The notes: generated by a model from the letters alone, not told the origin. Numbered from the stretch's first letter, positions 54,355 through 63,527 are shown. The stretch: DNA of 64,000 nt from Calothrix sp. NIES-4101 (GCA_004296455.1 AP018280.1:1116001-1180000), one strand, 5' to 3'. Program-made: numbers and translations.

Positions 54355-55581
54355 TTAATCGGCACCACCCAAATATTTTTCGACGCAACGAACAAACATT
54401 TCCACGCCCATACCCAAAGCTGTTTCATCAAAGTCAAAGCGAGGGTGATGATGAGGATAGGCTAAATCTTTGCTGGGATTGGCAGAACCTAAAAAGAAGT
54501 AACAACCAGGGACTTCTTGCAGGAAAAACGACATATCCTCCGCACCCATTGTTTGACATTCAGGAACTACACCCAAAGGTGTCTCCACAACTTCCTCAGC
54601 TATCGAGCGAACAAGTTCAGCCATCCCGACATCGTTAATCACTGCGGGATACAAAGACCAGTACTTTAAGTCATATTTTGCACCTGCGCTTTGACAAACT
54701 CCACTAATGACTTGTTGAATTTTTTCTTGGAAAAAGCCTGTCAATTCGGGATTAAAATACCTGACTGTAGCGCTCATTCTCGCAGTATCAGGAATAACAT
54801 TCCGCTTGGTTCCAGCATGAAGTTCGCCAACGGTGACAACTGCTGAATCTATGGGGTTGACATTGCGGGAAACAATCGTTTGCAATGCATTTACTACTTG
54901 AGCAGCGACAACTACCGAATCAACTGTTTGGTGAGGCATAGCACCATGTCCACCTTTACCGAAAATAGTACAATCAAAGCATTCAACTGCCGCCATTAAT
55001 GCCCCAGGACGAACACCGATCGCACCCAATGGTAAATTATTCCATAGGTGCAGTCCAATAATTGCATCAACATCCGGATTTTTGAGAACTCCGGCTGCAA
55101 TCATGGGTTTCGCACCACCAGGGCTTTCTTCAGCAGGTTGGAAAATGACTTTAACAGTACCAGAAAAATTGTGGCGATGTTGCTGAAGATAGTAAGCTGT
55201 ACCTAATGCGATCGCAGTATGCCCGTCATGTCCACAAGCGTGCATCAACCCATCATGTTGCGATTTATAGGGGACTTCATTGAGTTCTTGAATGGGCAAT
55301 GCGTCCATGTCAGCGCGAATTGCCAGGACTTTTTGGCTACCAGTTTTTTTACCTTTGATAATTGCGACTATTCCAGTTTGGGCGATACCTGTTTGATGTT
55401 CGATACCCCATTCTTGAAGTTTTTCAGCAATAAAGGCTGATGTTAGCTTTTCTTGAAAGCCTAATTCCGGTTTTTGGTGGAGTCTGCGTCGCCATTCGAC
55501 TAGTTGGGGTTGAAGATTACGAATCGTGAGGCGAATGCGGGATAAATCAATTGTGTTCAGGCTGGGGAAAGTAGATACCAT
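54355..55581 (-). CDS. M20-family amidohydrolase (N-acyl amino acid hydrolase type)
   Basis: A protein of 408 residues. Metal ligands are seen in MHACGHDGHTA and in the catalytic block QPAEESPGGAKPMIAAGVL; a dimerisation domain follows (GKGGHGAMPHQTVDSVVVAAQVVNALQ) and a final His in HHPRFDFDE. This is the IAA-amino-acid/hippurate/N-acetyl-diaminopimelate hydrolase branch. The substrate is unknown; N-acyl amino acids are typical. It stands alone, converging on the hypothetical gene at 53666. Confidence 0.93.
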   Translation of the reverse strand: MVSTFPSLNTIDLSRIRLTIRNLQPQLVEWRRRLHQKPELGFQEKLTSAFIAEKLQEWGIEHQTGIAQTGIVAIIKGKKTGSQKVLAIRADMDALPIQELNEVPYKSQHDGLMHACGHDGHTAIALGTAYYLQQHRHNFSGTVKVIFQPAEESPGGAKPMIAAGVLKNPDVDAIIGLHLWNNLPLGAIGVRPGALMAAVECFDCTIFGKGGHGAMPHQTVDSVVVAAQVVNALQTIVSRNVNPIDSAVVTVGELHAGTKRNVIPDTARMSATVRYFNPELTGFFQEKIQQVISGVCQSAGAKYDLKYWSLYPAVINDVGMAELVRSIAEEVVETPLGVVPECQTMGAEDMSFFLQEVPGCYFFLGSANPSKDLAYPHHHPRFDFDETALGMGVEMFVRCVEKYLGGAD

Positions 55582-55908
55582 CTTTAAAAATGTTGGGTGG
55601 CGAGATGAGGCTTATATATCTCCAAATGTAACATTACCCATCAATTCCTAACTTTTGGAAACAGCCAAGAATCTCAACCTCATAATCCATAATCCAATAC
55701 GGTACTGCTCCGCAATAGACGCGCTAGTGGGTTCTCATAGAGTAATACATTTAAGGTCGTTAAAAATCACTCCTGGACAAGAATAAATTGGCTGCCATCT
55801 AGTCATCGCTAATCCTTTAACACATTGTGCGTTGGCGTAGCCCATCGTAGACATCGCTTATACAAAACCCATAGCTAGCAGTGAACATGGCTGATATAAT
55901 TTCAGACT
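55582..55908. other. Intergenic region with a short dispersed repeat
   Basis: A 327-bp divergent spacer. GTTGGCGTAGCCCATCGTAG at about 55832 is a cyanobacterial-type short dispersed palindrome, related to one near 17461. No gene is visible. Confidence 0.4.
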
Positions 55909-56712
55909 ATGTTTGATAACGTTTGTCGCTTTTTAGCGGAGTCTTTTTCTGCCGATTTTGCCACCTGGCTAATTGGTGAACCTGTTGAACTTACAGAACT
56001 TAGCCCATCCGAATTATCCCTCGAACCAATTCGAGCGGATGCCCTAATTTTGTTGCAGTCGGATGATTTGGTTTTGCATATAGAATTTCAAACTGAACCA
56101 AAAGCTGTAATTCCTTTTCGTATGACTGATTATCGGTTGAGGGTGTATCGCAGATTTCCTCGTAAACGGATGCTTCAGTATGTGATTTATTTGCAACCAA
56201 GCACATCCGAGTTAGTTCAACAAACAGCTTTTGTCTTGGAAAATACCCGTCATGAATTTAGGGTAATTCGGCTTTGGCAGCAGCCAAGTGATGTATTTTT
56301 CAGTACTCCTGGTTTGTTACCTTTTGCAACCCTAAGCCAAACTGATGATAAAGCCAGGACATTACAACAAGTTGCTGAGGTTATCGAGGAAATAAATGAT
56401 ACTCGCATCCAAAGCAATATTGTAGCGTCAACAGCAGTGTTAGCTGGGTTAGTATTAGATAAGGGACTAATTAAAAGATGATTGCGGAGTGATGCTATGC
56501 GCGAGTCTGTAATTTATCAGGATATCCAACAGGAAGCAGCCATTTCGATGCTTACACGACTGCTTCGTCGTAAAGTTGGAACTGTTCCACCTGCTTTACT
56601 GGTGCAAATTCAATCTTTACCTTTGAATCAAATGGAAGACTTGGGAGAGGCTTTACTTGATTTTAATGGTTTGGCTGATTTAGAAGCTTGGCTAGCACAA
56701 AATCAAGGTTAA
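55909..56712 (+). pseudogene. Rpn-type PD-(D/E)xK nuclease gene with an in-frame stop
   Basis: The first 190 codons encode an Rpn/DUF4351 nuclease: the acid in IRADALILLQSDDLVLHIEFQTE (D and E-x-Q of the PD-(D/E)xK core) and FPRKRMLQYVIYL. A TGA at 56479 stops it after KGLIKR. The same frame goes straight on (LRSDAMRESVIYQDIQQEAAI) through the helical DUF4351-type tail to 56712. One base change (TTA or similar to TGA) would explain this. Rpn proteins are recombination-promoting nucleases that spread like mobile genes. The first part alone retains the nuclease core and might still be made. Confidence 0.8.
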
Positions 56713-56719
56713 ATAATCG

Positions 56720-56874
56720 CTCAACTACCGGAAGATAAATTGCCAAAGGAATATTTCCCGCAGTACCTATATTAATGCCAATATTGCGAACGACTTACGT
56801 CGCGCAAGCTTCGCATAATTTCCCACACCATTATTTACTTGGTTGCTAATTCCGCGAATTTTCTCCTCTTTGCA
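56720..56874 (-). pseudogene. Degenerate duplicate of the caspase gene's 3' end
   Basis: The DNA repeats the last 140 bp of the caspase reading frame at about 57433-57570 (shared runs such as CTCAACTACCGGA, ATATTTCCCGCAGTACC, ACCATTATTTACTTGGTTGC). It has small changes and a 24-27-bp insertion (near 56791-56816) resembling a short dispersed repeat. The frame is broken. It lies directly downstream of the toxin gene. Confidence 0.75.
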
Positions 56875-56876
56875 CA

Positions 56877-57147
56877 TTAAGGGAAATATTTGTAAATATC
56901 TTTTCTTTGTAATGCTCTAACAAAAATAATTATATCATCTGAGATTGTTAAGCCAATTCTATAATTACCAATTCTGATGCGATAATAATCACCATCAGAA
57001 GATTTAAGCTTTTTAATATTATTGATATCTCCAAGGCTTTCAGCTTTTTCAATTTCTTCAATAACGACTTGATATTCTTTGAAGTACACTTTCATCTCGA
57101 ATTTTGCTCAAGTCTTTTTCAAAGCTTTTCCTAAACTCGACATTCAT
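56877..57147 (-). pseudogene. Frameshifted RelE/ParE-type toxin gene
   Basis: The start ATG at 57147 overlaps the antitoxin stop (ATGA) and encodes a RelE-like N-terminus (MNVEFRKSFEKDLSKIRDES), then runs into TGA at about 57060. The rest of the toxin (VVIEEIEKAESLGDINNIKKL, DYYRIRIGNYRIGLTI, FVRALQRKDIYKYFP) continues in another frame, which by itself could start at an ATG at 57095. Joined, the two frames give about 88 residues, the family norm. It is therefore probably inactive, unless the shift is a sequencing error or is bypassed. Confidence 0.75.
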
Positions 57148-57353
57148 CCTTTATTTTCCAAAATCTTAAAAATCGCCTCTCTACTTACTGTTTCTGTATT
57201 CTCACCTTCCTTAATGGCTTTTTCTAAAGCAATATCCTCAATAATTTCTGCTAATAAATCGGAAAATACATCTTTTTGTTCTTGGATAACTTCGGTTAGT
57301 GCAATTTTAAATATTTGCTTAATTTTATCTTCATTAAGGTTAATTTCTGTCAT
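57144..57353 (-). CDS. Antitoxin of a RelBE/ParDE-like module
   Basis: A small acidic helical protein (about 69 residues from the ATG at 57353; a GTG at 57362 is an alternative). The pattern EQKDVFSDLLAEIIEDIALEKAIKEGENTETVSREAIFKIL is typical of cyanobacterial antitoxins paired with RelE. It precedes the toxin with a 4-bp overlap. Intact, while the toxin is broken. Confidence 0.75.
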   Translation of the reverse strand: MTEINLNEDKIKQIFKIALTEVIQEQKDVFSDLLAEIIEDIALEKAIKEGENTETVSREAIFKILENKG

Positions 57354-57435
57354 ATTATTCACTTCAAATTTAGATTGATACTAGCATAGCGATACCTACG
57401 GTGGTAAACTACGCACTTTAAGTTCTCTGGAATGC

Positions 57436-59145
57436 TCAACTACCGGATGATAAATTGCCAAAGGTAATATTTCCCGCAGTACCGATATTAATCCCAATAT
57501 TGCGATCGCCTACATTTCCCACACCATTATTTACTTGGTTGCTAATCCCGCGAATTGTTTCCTCTGCTTGCTGTTTATCCCATCCTACGGTTGCTAAACC
57601 CTTACCACCACATAATAAAGCGACGGGGAAATCTTCGGTTTCAAAGCTGAAAAATGGGGTTTGTTCGGCTTTACATAAATCTCGTGCGGTTGCGGGAACG
57701 GTTTTGCTGAGATGGTTCATTAAATGGGAAACCTTGACAACTTTATCCCCCGGTTGGTTTGCTGCACCTTGTAATGCTTCCAGGAGATGGTAAGTATAAA
57801 CGCTCATTTTGCCGTCGGGACGTATCCACGATACTTGGTTTCCCGTGGAGGAGGTGAAAACGACTTTTCCTTTACCTTGTTGAATAATATTTTTTGGTAA
57901 GGCTATTTGGGTAAAACCTTTGGGTAATGGGGGACGGCTTTTTGTATCTCCTTCCTTTGATGATGCCATTCCTTGTGCGTGACAGCTATCGATAATTACG
58001 AGTAATTGCTTTGCGGGAATTTGTTGTAATGCTGCGTTGAAGGTGGTTGCAGGTAAAGCTGTATCGGCAATATCTGCTCTGTCGGTTTCGTGGGGGATGA
58101 GGTAGTAATCTCCCGATGCATCTAAGCAACCATGACCGGAATAATAGATAAATATAGTCGCTTCCGGGTCGCTTTCAGCTTGTTGTTTAAGCCAGTTTAA
58201 ACCTTCTAATATATTTGCGCTGGTTGCAGTTTCGTTGGAGAGTAAGCGCAGGTGTTGGTTGTTGTCAATATAGCCGCATAGTTTTTCGTCAGTGAGGAGG
58301 GTTTTTACTGCTTGGATGTCTTTGACTGTGGTGGGTAGGGATAGTTTTGGTTCTTCGCATTCTCCGACACCGATGAGGAGGGCATAGTTATGGGAGAGGA
58401 TATTGGACATAGTGCGATCGAGTTTGGGTTTGTAGTATTTTAGGTGTTGTTGGATTTTTTCGAGTGCGTCTAGGGCGTTTAATGAATTTTTCCCATTATC
58501 TTTTTGGAGAAAATTTTGATTATTTATAATTTTAACTAAATTAATCATTGCTGTCTCAGATTTTATTTCTATCAAGACATCTGCGGCACGACAATATACA
58601 TCTGAATTTTCATGTTCGAGAAGTTTAATTAATCCCGGAATAGTCGCCTCAGATTTGATTTCTAACAAGGCAAATGTAGTTCTCTTACGTACAGATAAAT
58701 CTTCATCTTCAAGAAGTTGAATTAATCTGAGAATAGCTACATCAGATTTAATTTTTCCCAAGGAAGATGCAGCAATATAGCGTATAGATGAATCTTCATC
58801 TTCAAGAAGTTGAATTAATCCGGGAGTAGCTACCTCAGATTTAATTTCTCCCAAGGCAGATGCAGCAATATAGCGTATAGATGAATCTTCATCTTCAAGA
58901 AGTTGAATTAATCCGGGAGTAGCTGCCTCAGATTTAATTTCTCCCAAGGCAGATGCGGCAATATAACGTACAGATGAATCTTCATCTTCAAGAAGCTTAA
59001 TTAATCCGGGGATAGCTGCCTCAGATTTAATTTCTCCCAAGGCAGATGCGGCACGATAACGTACAGATGAATCTTCATCTTCGAGAAATTTAATTAATCT
59101 GGGAATAGCTACCTCAGATTTGATATCTTCCAATGCAGATGTGTC
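57436..59145 (-). pseudogene. 3' part of an IS-split NACHT-HEAT-caspase gene: HEAT repeats plus caspase domain
   Basis: This open frame encodes five to six HEAT repeats (31 residues each, SALGEIKSEAAIPGLIKLLEDEDSSVRY-like), then a C14 caspase-type peptidase: His in IFIYYSGHGCLD and Cys in LLVIIDSCHAQGM, with the strand ALLIGVGECEEPKLSLP. A Gly/Asn-rich tail follows (NNGVGNVGDRNIGINIG, GNITFGN). The first available start is a TTG at 59133 with no ribosome-binding site, because the frame is the continuation of the NACHT frame at 60426-62489 across the IS4-type element. Caspase-like effectors joined to NACHT modules are known in bacterial immunity and programmed cell death. Confidence 0.85.
58560..59130. 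repeat. 93-bp tandem repeats encoding HEAT units
   Basis: Near-identical 93-bp units recur (for example the runs at 58790, 58883 and 58976), each encoding one 31-residue HEAT repeat. DNA-level identity between adjacent units is high, pointing to recent expansion or gene conversion. Similar but more diverged units lie across the IS at 60440-60860. Confidence 0.85.
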
Positions 59146-59220
59146 TCTAGAGGCTGACGGGGCGACAAAACAGTCTAGAAAGCTTATTTGGTAAAGAGTG
59201 TAGCGATTCGTGGTAAGAAA

Positions 59221-59253
59221 AGATAGGTCTAGTTATGTCAAGAAGACCTATCT
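59221..59253 (+). promoter_or_regulatory. Hairpin just before the transposase start
   Basis: AGATAGGTCT and AGACCTATCT pair perfectly (13-nt loop) immediately before the ATG at 59255. Insertion sequences often use such a hairpin to block translation from transcripts that read in from the host gene. Here the role is inferred from position. Confidence 0.55.
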
Positions 59254-59254
59254 A

Positions 59255-60403
59255 ATGATAATGTTGCCTGAATTGTACCAAAAACATTTAAAAAGTCAAC
59301 TCAGCCTTGCGGATTACATCTTTCTTAAAATTTTGATTGCCCTGCTGCAATCAATTAAAAAAGTTAGTTTGGAAACCTTAGCTACAGTTCTACCAATTCC
59401 AATTACATTTGAAAGCCGGAGAAAGAGAATACAGAGGTTTCTATCATTACCAAACCTCTCAATTGAAAAAATTTGGTTCCCGATTGTTACCACATGGTTA
59501 GAGACAGAATTCACCTCCGAAAAAATAGTTCATGTAGTAATTGACCGTACAAATTGGGCTTGTGTAAATTTGTTTATGGTTAGTGTTGTTTGGGATAAAA
59601 GAGCGTTTCCAGTATATTTTGAATTATTACCCAAATTAGGTAGTAGTAATATTAATGAACAAACAGCAATTATTTCTAAAGTTTTACCAGTTTTCAAAAA
59701 TCATAAAATTTGCGTATTAGGAGACCGAGAATTTTGTTCGATAAAACTGGCAAACTGGCTTAGAGAAAGAAGCATTTACTTCTGTCTTCGTATTAAAAAG
59801 AATCATTTAGTTGAGATGCAAACAGATATTTGGTTAGAATTAAATGAGCTAGGATTATCTCCAGGTGTCTCTTTCTTTTTGAAAGGAGTAAAAGTTACAA
59901 AATCTCAAGGTTTTACAAGCTTTAATCTTGCATGTAAATGGAAGCGGAAAATCTTGGGAGTGGCACCCGAAGAAGGATGGTTTATTTTAACAAATTTAGA
60001 TAGTTTAGAGTCGGCGATCGCTTACTATAAAAAAAGATTTGATATTGAGGAAATGTTTCGAGACTTTAAGAGTGGTGGTTATAATCTAGAGGGGACTAAT
60101 GTATCTGGTGAACGGTTAATTGTTCTAATTACATTGATTGCGATTGCTTACACTTCTGCCACAATTCAAGGACAAGAAATAAAACGTAAAGGAATACAGA
60201 AATATGTTGGTCGTGTTAAAGAATATGGGCGAACCCAAAGGCGACATAGCAGTTTTTATATCGGCTTATACGGCAATAATTGGGTCAATTTTATGGAACC
60301 TTGTATAGAATTAGTAACCGAATTAATGAAATTTAATATCAATAAGCGAAAGTATTATCAACGAGGATTGAGAGCTATGAGGCTTATTTTATCTGCCTCC
60401 TAG
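59255..60403 (+). CDS. IS4-family DDE transposase
   Basis: About 382 residues from the ATG at 59255 (a GTG at 59210 would extend into the leader hairpin). The catalytic acids are seen as D in HVVIDRTNWA, D in CVLGDREFCS and E in YYKKRFDIEEMFRDFKSGGYNLE, which also has the Y-x-R-x3-E-like signature of IS4 enzymes. The gene is intact and the element has perfect ends, so it may be active. Confidence 0.92.
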   Translation: MIMLPELYQKHLKSQLSLADYIFLKILIALLQSIKKVSLETLATVLPIPITFESRRKRIQRFLSLPNLSIEKIWFPIVTTWLETEFTSEKIVHVVIDRTNWACVNLFMVSVVWDKRAFPVYFELLPKLGSSNINEQTAIISKVLPVFKNHKICVLGDREFCSIKLANWLRERSIYFCLRIKKNHLVEMQTDIWLELNELGLSPGVSFFLKGVKVTKSQGFTSFNLACKWKRKILGVAPEEGWFILTNLDSLESAIAYYKKRFDIEEMFRDFKSGGYNLEGTNVSGERLIVLITLIAIAYTSATIQGQEIKRKGIQKYVGRVKEYGRTQRRHSSFYIGLYGNNWVNFMEPCIELVTELMKFNINKRKYYQRGLRAMRLILSAS

Positions 60404-60425
60404 CGATTTTTGTCGCCCCGTCAGC

Positions 60426-62489
60426 TCTAGAGGGTACATCTGAATTTTCATCTTTAAGTTTAATAAATCCGTGAATAGCTTCCTCTGATTTGATTTTTCT
60501 TAAGGCATATGCGGCACTATCACGTACATATGACTCTTCATCTTCGAGAAGTTTAGTTAATCCGTGAATAGCTGCCTCTAATTTGATTTCTCCCAAGGTA
60601 TATGCGGCACTAAAACGTACATATGACTCTTTATCTTCGAGAAGTTTAATTAATCCGGGTATTGCTGCCTCTAATTTGATTTCTTTTAAAGCATATACGG
60701 CACAATAACGTATAGATGACTCTTCATCTTCGAGAAGTGTAATTAATCCGGGTATTGCTGCTTCAGATTTGATTTTTCCCAAGGAATATGCGGCTCTATT
60801 ACGTACATTTGACTCTTCATCTTCGAGAAGTGTAATTAATCCGGGTATTGCGGCTTCTGATTTTGTTTGACCAAGCAACTTAATTTTTAATAAAAGAGGA
60901 ATGCTTAAACTTTCAACTAAATCAACAGTCTTCTCCTGCCACTCAAATCTAACTTCTCCTACTAACCTCGCTCCCAATTGCCAATCCACCTGCAAAGCTA
61001 ACCCGACAACCCGCAAAGCTAAACTCTCATTATCCACCAAACCCAGCATCAATGCTGTGGGTTCTGTCCATTTCAAATAATTCAAATAATCCCATTGCAA
61101 TTCCTCATCACTCAGCTTCCCTACTTCCTGCAAAAACCTTTCTGCGGCGTAATATTCTTGAATTAATTGATGGCGAAATTCGATTTTGTTTTCTGCCCCA
61201 ATTTGGATTAAATGATGTTTGAGCAAATCATCTAACCATTTAATCGCACAATCTGCGGCACAATTTACTTTTCCTTCCAGGTATGCGGTGAATATTTCTT
61301 CTGCTTGCTGTCGGGGTATGGCGATTAAAAATTCTGTTTTGCCGTCTAGTTGGTGAGATTCTTCACTACACTTCGTTCCGTTCAGAATGACAGAATTGCT
61401 AGTATTTTTAAGCCCCTCTCCACTCTGAAGAGGGGTTTGGGGTGAGGTTCCCCCCATCATTACCCAGGCTAAATGCTGCAATAACCTTTTCCACCAGCGT
61501 TTTGATTCGTCGGTAACGGGAATATCCTGCTTGATTTTATTGTCGTAAAGCTCTGTAAATCGCCGAAATACCGAACCCAAATTTGGCGGGATTTGATTCC
61601 CATTGCTGGTAAATACCGAACACAACATCATCAACAACAATGGAGTTTCCCCAAACTCCCGCAACCTTCCTCCCAACTGTTGCAACATCTGTTCCCCAGT
61701 TTCACCCAGATACCCGCGCACAAATTCCCCCATCTGGGTTTCCGTTAGGGGTTGCATTTCTAGCTTTTTCTCAATTCCCAAATCTCCACCTACCCCCAAA
61801 TCCCGCGTTGTGAATATCATCGGGGTGGTTTGCTGGTAATCTTGGCGAAATTTTTGTAAATTGCGCTGTGCTTCCTGGGATGGTAATTCGTTGACACCAT
61901 CAATAAGTAGGAAAAAATTACCCTGTCGCAATAGTTCTTTTACGGTTTCATTATCTATGGGTAAACTGGGGTCATGACGGTGAAGAAAGGCTGTAATTAA
62001 GTCGAGGATGGAAGTTTCGTAATATCGCAATTCCACCAATACAGGAATTTGGGTTTTCCCAGCAGTCGGTGAGATTGCTTCGTTCTGCTTCGCTACTCTC
62101 GCAATGACAGATTTGTCTCCTCCATCTACAAACCCTTTCGCTTCCTCTAAAAGCGATCGCACCAAAGCTGTGGATTTCCCTGAACCTGGACGACCAATTA
62201 AAAGCACATGTTCTCGCGCATATTTCCGCAATCCTTCGAGAACGTTTAATATTTCCCGTTCTTCTTTTGTCTGGGGTAATAGTTCCCGTTCTTCTTCTGC
62301 CTGGGGTAATAGTTCCCTTTCAGGTTTAATTGCCTCTGGTTTAATCGTCAGTGCTTGCAAATCGAATAACAGCGATTTTGCCACTTGTTGATTGTGGTTT
62401 TTACCGACAACATCAGTGATGGTATAGCTATCCCACCATTGCGCGTATTTCTTGCAGATTGATTCCAGGTAAGCATTCCAGTCAATCAC
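60426..62489 (-). pseudogene. 5' part of an IS-split NACHT-HEAT-caspase gene: NACHT NTPase plus HEAT repeats
   Basis: The frame starts at ATG 62489. A short N-terminal region (about 1-90) is followed by a NACHT-type STAND NTPase: Walker A LIGRPGSGKST, Walker B FFLLIDGVNEL, sensor FTTRD. Then come a winged-helix-like region and four to five HEAT repeats (ALKEIKLEAAIPGLIKLLEDKES-like). Beyond residue 688 the frame enters the IS and stops after 13 more codons at 60384. Joined to the frame at 59145 without the IS, it gives a 1257-residue NACHT-HEAT-caspase protein. Such STAND proteins sense phage or stress signals and trigger a C- or N-terminal effector; the trigger here is unknown. Three short dispersed repeats have been absorbed in frame (61352, 61410, 62067). 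Confidence 0.88.
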
Positions 62490-62584
62490 TTACACTCCGG
62501 CAAGTTAGAAGAAGTATTTAAAATAATATAACGTTGTCACTAAATACTTTGCAGAAATGTTTTGCAGACTACTGGAAAACTGGA

Positions 62585-63298
62585 TTAGAGACTATTAATT
62601 AATCTATTTCTGGGATTGAAAAATTGTAAAAGCTGCTCTAAATCCAAATTCGATGCTACTTGTGCCAATTTATCCAAATCCTGCGGATTCTCAAGATAGG
62701 GTAAACAACCAAAAACAGGCATATTTGTGAGCGATCGCACCATTCCTACTGGTGTCAAATCTTCGATTTCTTCTTCAGTACGCGGCTGGGTGCAATTCAA
62801 AACAATACCTAACAAATTCACACGGGTAAGTTTGGCTAAAGCCACATTGGCAACAGCTTGGGAAATTGACCCCAATTTAACAGGTACCACTAATACTGTT
62901 GGTAAACGCCATTCTGCGGCTAAATCTGCCACTGTTAATTCATCAGTTACGGGGGAACCCAAGCCACCTAAAGATTCAACTAAGACGAAGTCCCGTTGTG
63001 CCTGCAATTTCGTCAACGCTTGCCAAACTATCCCCAAATCAACATCACGATTCTCTTTTGCTGCGGCAATCGGAGGTGCTAGGGGTGCTTGAAAGTAGAG
63101 TGGCGTAATTTCCTCTGAAGACTGTGATAATGAAAATAATTTTTCATAAATTTCGCGATCGCCTATTCCTGATTGAATTGGTTTCATGACTCCCAAGCTC
63201 TGGGAAGAGCGATATTTTTGCCAATAAGCCGCTAAAGCTGTTGTCAAGACGGTTTTACCAGCTTCGGTGTCAGTTCCTGTAATAAGTAAGGAGTTCAA
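62585..63298 (-). CDS. bioD: Dethiobiotin synthetase
   Basis: A protein of 237 residues with P-loop GTDTEAGKT, the KPIQSG block (7,8-diaminopelargonate/ATP site) and [10 protein letters not shown]. BioD closes the ureido ring of dethiobiotin from diaminopelargonate, CO2 and ATP in biotin synthesis. The only start in frame is a TTG at 63298; an in-frame TAA lies just four codons upstream. No other biotin gene is nearby. Confidence 0.93.
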   Translation of the reverse strand: MNSLLITGTDTEAGKTVLTTALAAYWQKYRSSQSLGVMKPIQSGIGDREIYEKLFSLSQSSEEITPLYFQAPLAPPIAAAKENRDVDLGIVWQALTKLQAQRDFVLVESLGGLGSPVTDELTVADLAAEWRLPTVLVVPVKLGSISQAVANVALAKLTRVNLLGIVLNCTQPRTEEEIEDLTPVGMVRSLTNMPVFGCLPYLENPQDLDKLAQVASNLDLEQLLQFFNPRNRLINSL

Positions 63299-63426
63299 GG
63301 GTTTTTATATATTTGCTTAACTATTTTTAATAATATAATAGCTCTCTCTATTATTGGTTTTGATTGTCAGAGAGCATTTATAAAAGGTGAATTTATAAAG
63401 TGAATATTTAAGCCTTGTTGTGCGGA

Positions 63427-63443
63427 GAGAAACCCGGTTTCTC
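63427..63443. repeat. Palindrome GAGAAACC-C-GGTTTCTC
   Basis: A perfect 8-bp-arm palindrome with one central base, of the type dispersed in filamentous cyanobacterial genomes. It lies between bioD and the VWA gene. Confidence 0.5.
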
Positions 63444-63480
63444 AGCAAACAAATATGATGTTCGATAATGATTCGATAAT

Positions 63481-63513
63481 TAATACCTAAGAAACTGAGC
63501 TTCTTAGGTATTA
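63481..63513 (-). terminator. Strong hairpin after the VWA gene
   Basis: TAATACCTAAGAA and TTCTTAGGTATTA pair perfectly over 13 bp around ACTGAGC. It lies 15 bp past the VWA stop codon on the minus strand; the following bases are AT-rich but not a pure T-run. Confidence 0.5.
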
Positions 63514-63527
63514 GCGAAAATCATCAC

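Larger units (their letters stand above)
59146..60432. mobile_element. IS4-family insertion sequence with 7-bp target duplication
   Basis: The element is 59153-60425 (1273 bp). Terminal inverted repeats GCTGACGGGGCGACAAAA are perfect over 18 bp. The target TCTAGAG is duplicated at 59146-59152 and 60426-60432. It carries one transposase gene on the plus strand and lies antisense within the NACHT-caspase gene. Perfect ends and target duplication indicate recent insertion. Confidence 0.93.

Noticed and set aside
54306-54638. 110-codon plus-strand frame antisense to the M20 gene
   Set aside because: The opposite strand encodes a complete metal-site region, and this frame has no recognisable content.
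59210-59254. GTG start for the transposase at 59210
   Set aside because: It would translate through the leader hairpin; the ATG at 59255 directly after the hairpin fits IS organisation better.
58560-60860. Regular DNA repeats suggestive of CRISPR
   Set aside because: The 93-bp units are contiguous, in frame and encode HEAT repeats; there are no spacers.
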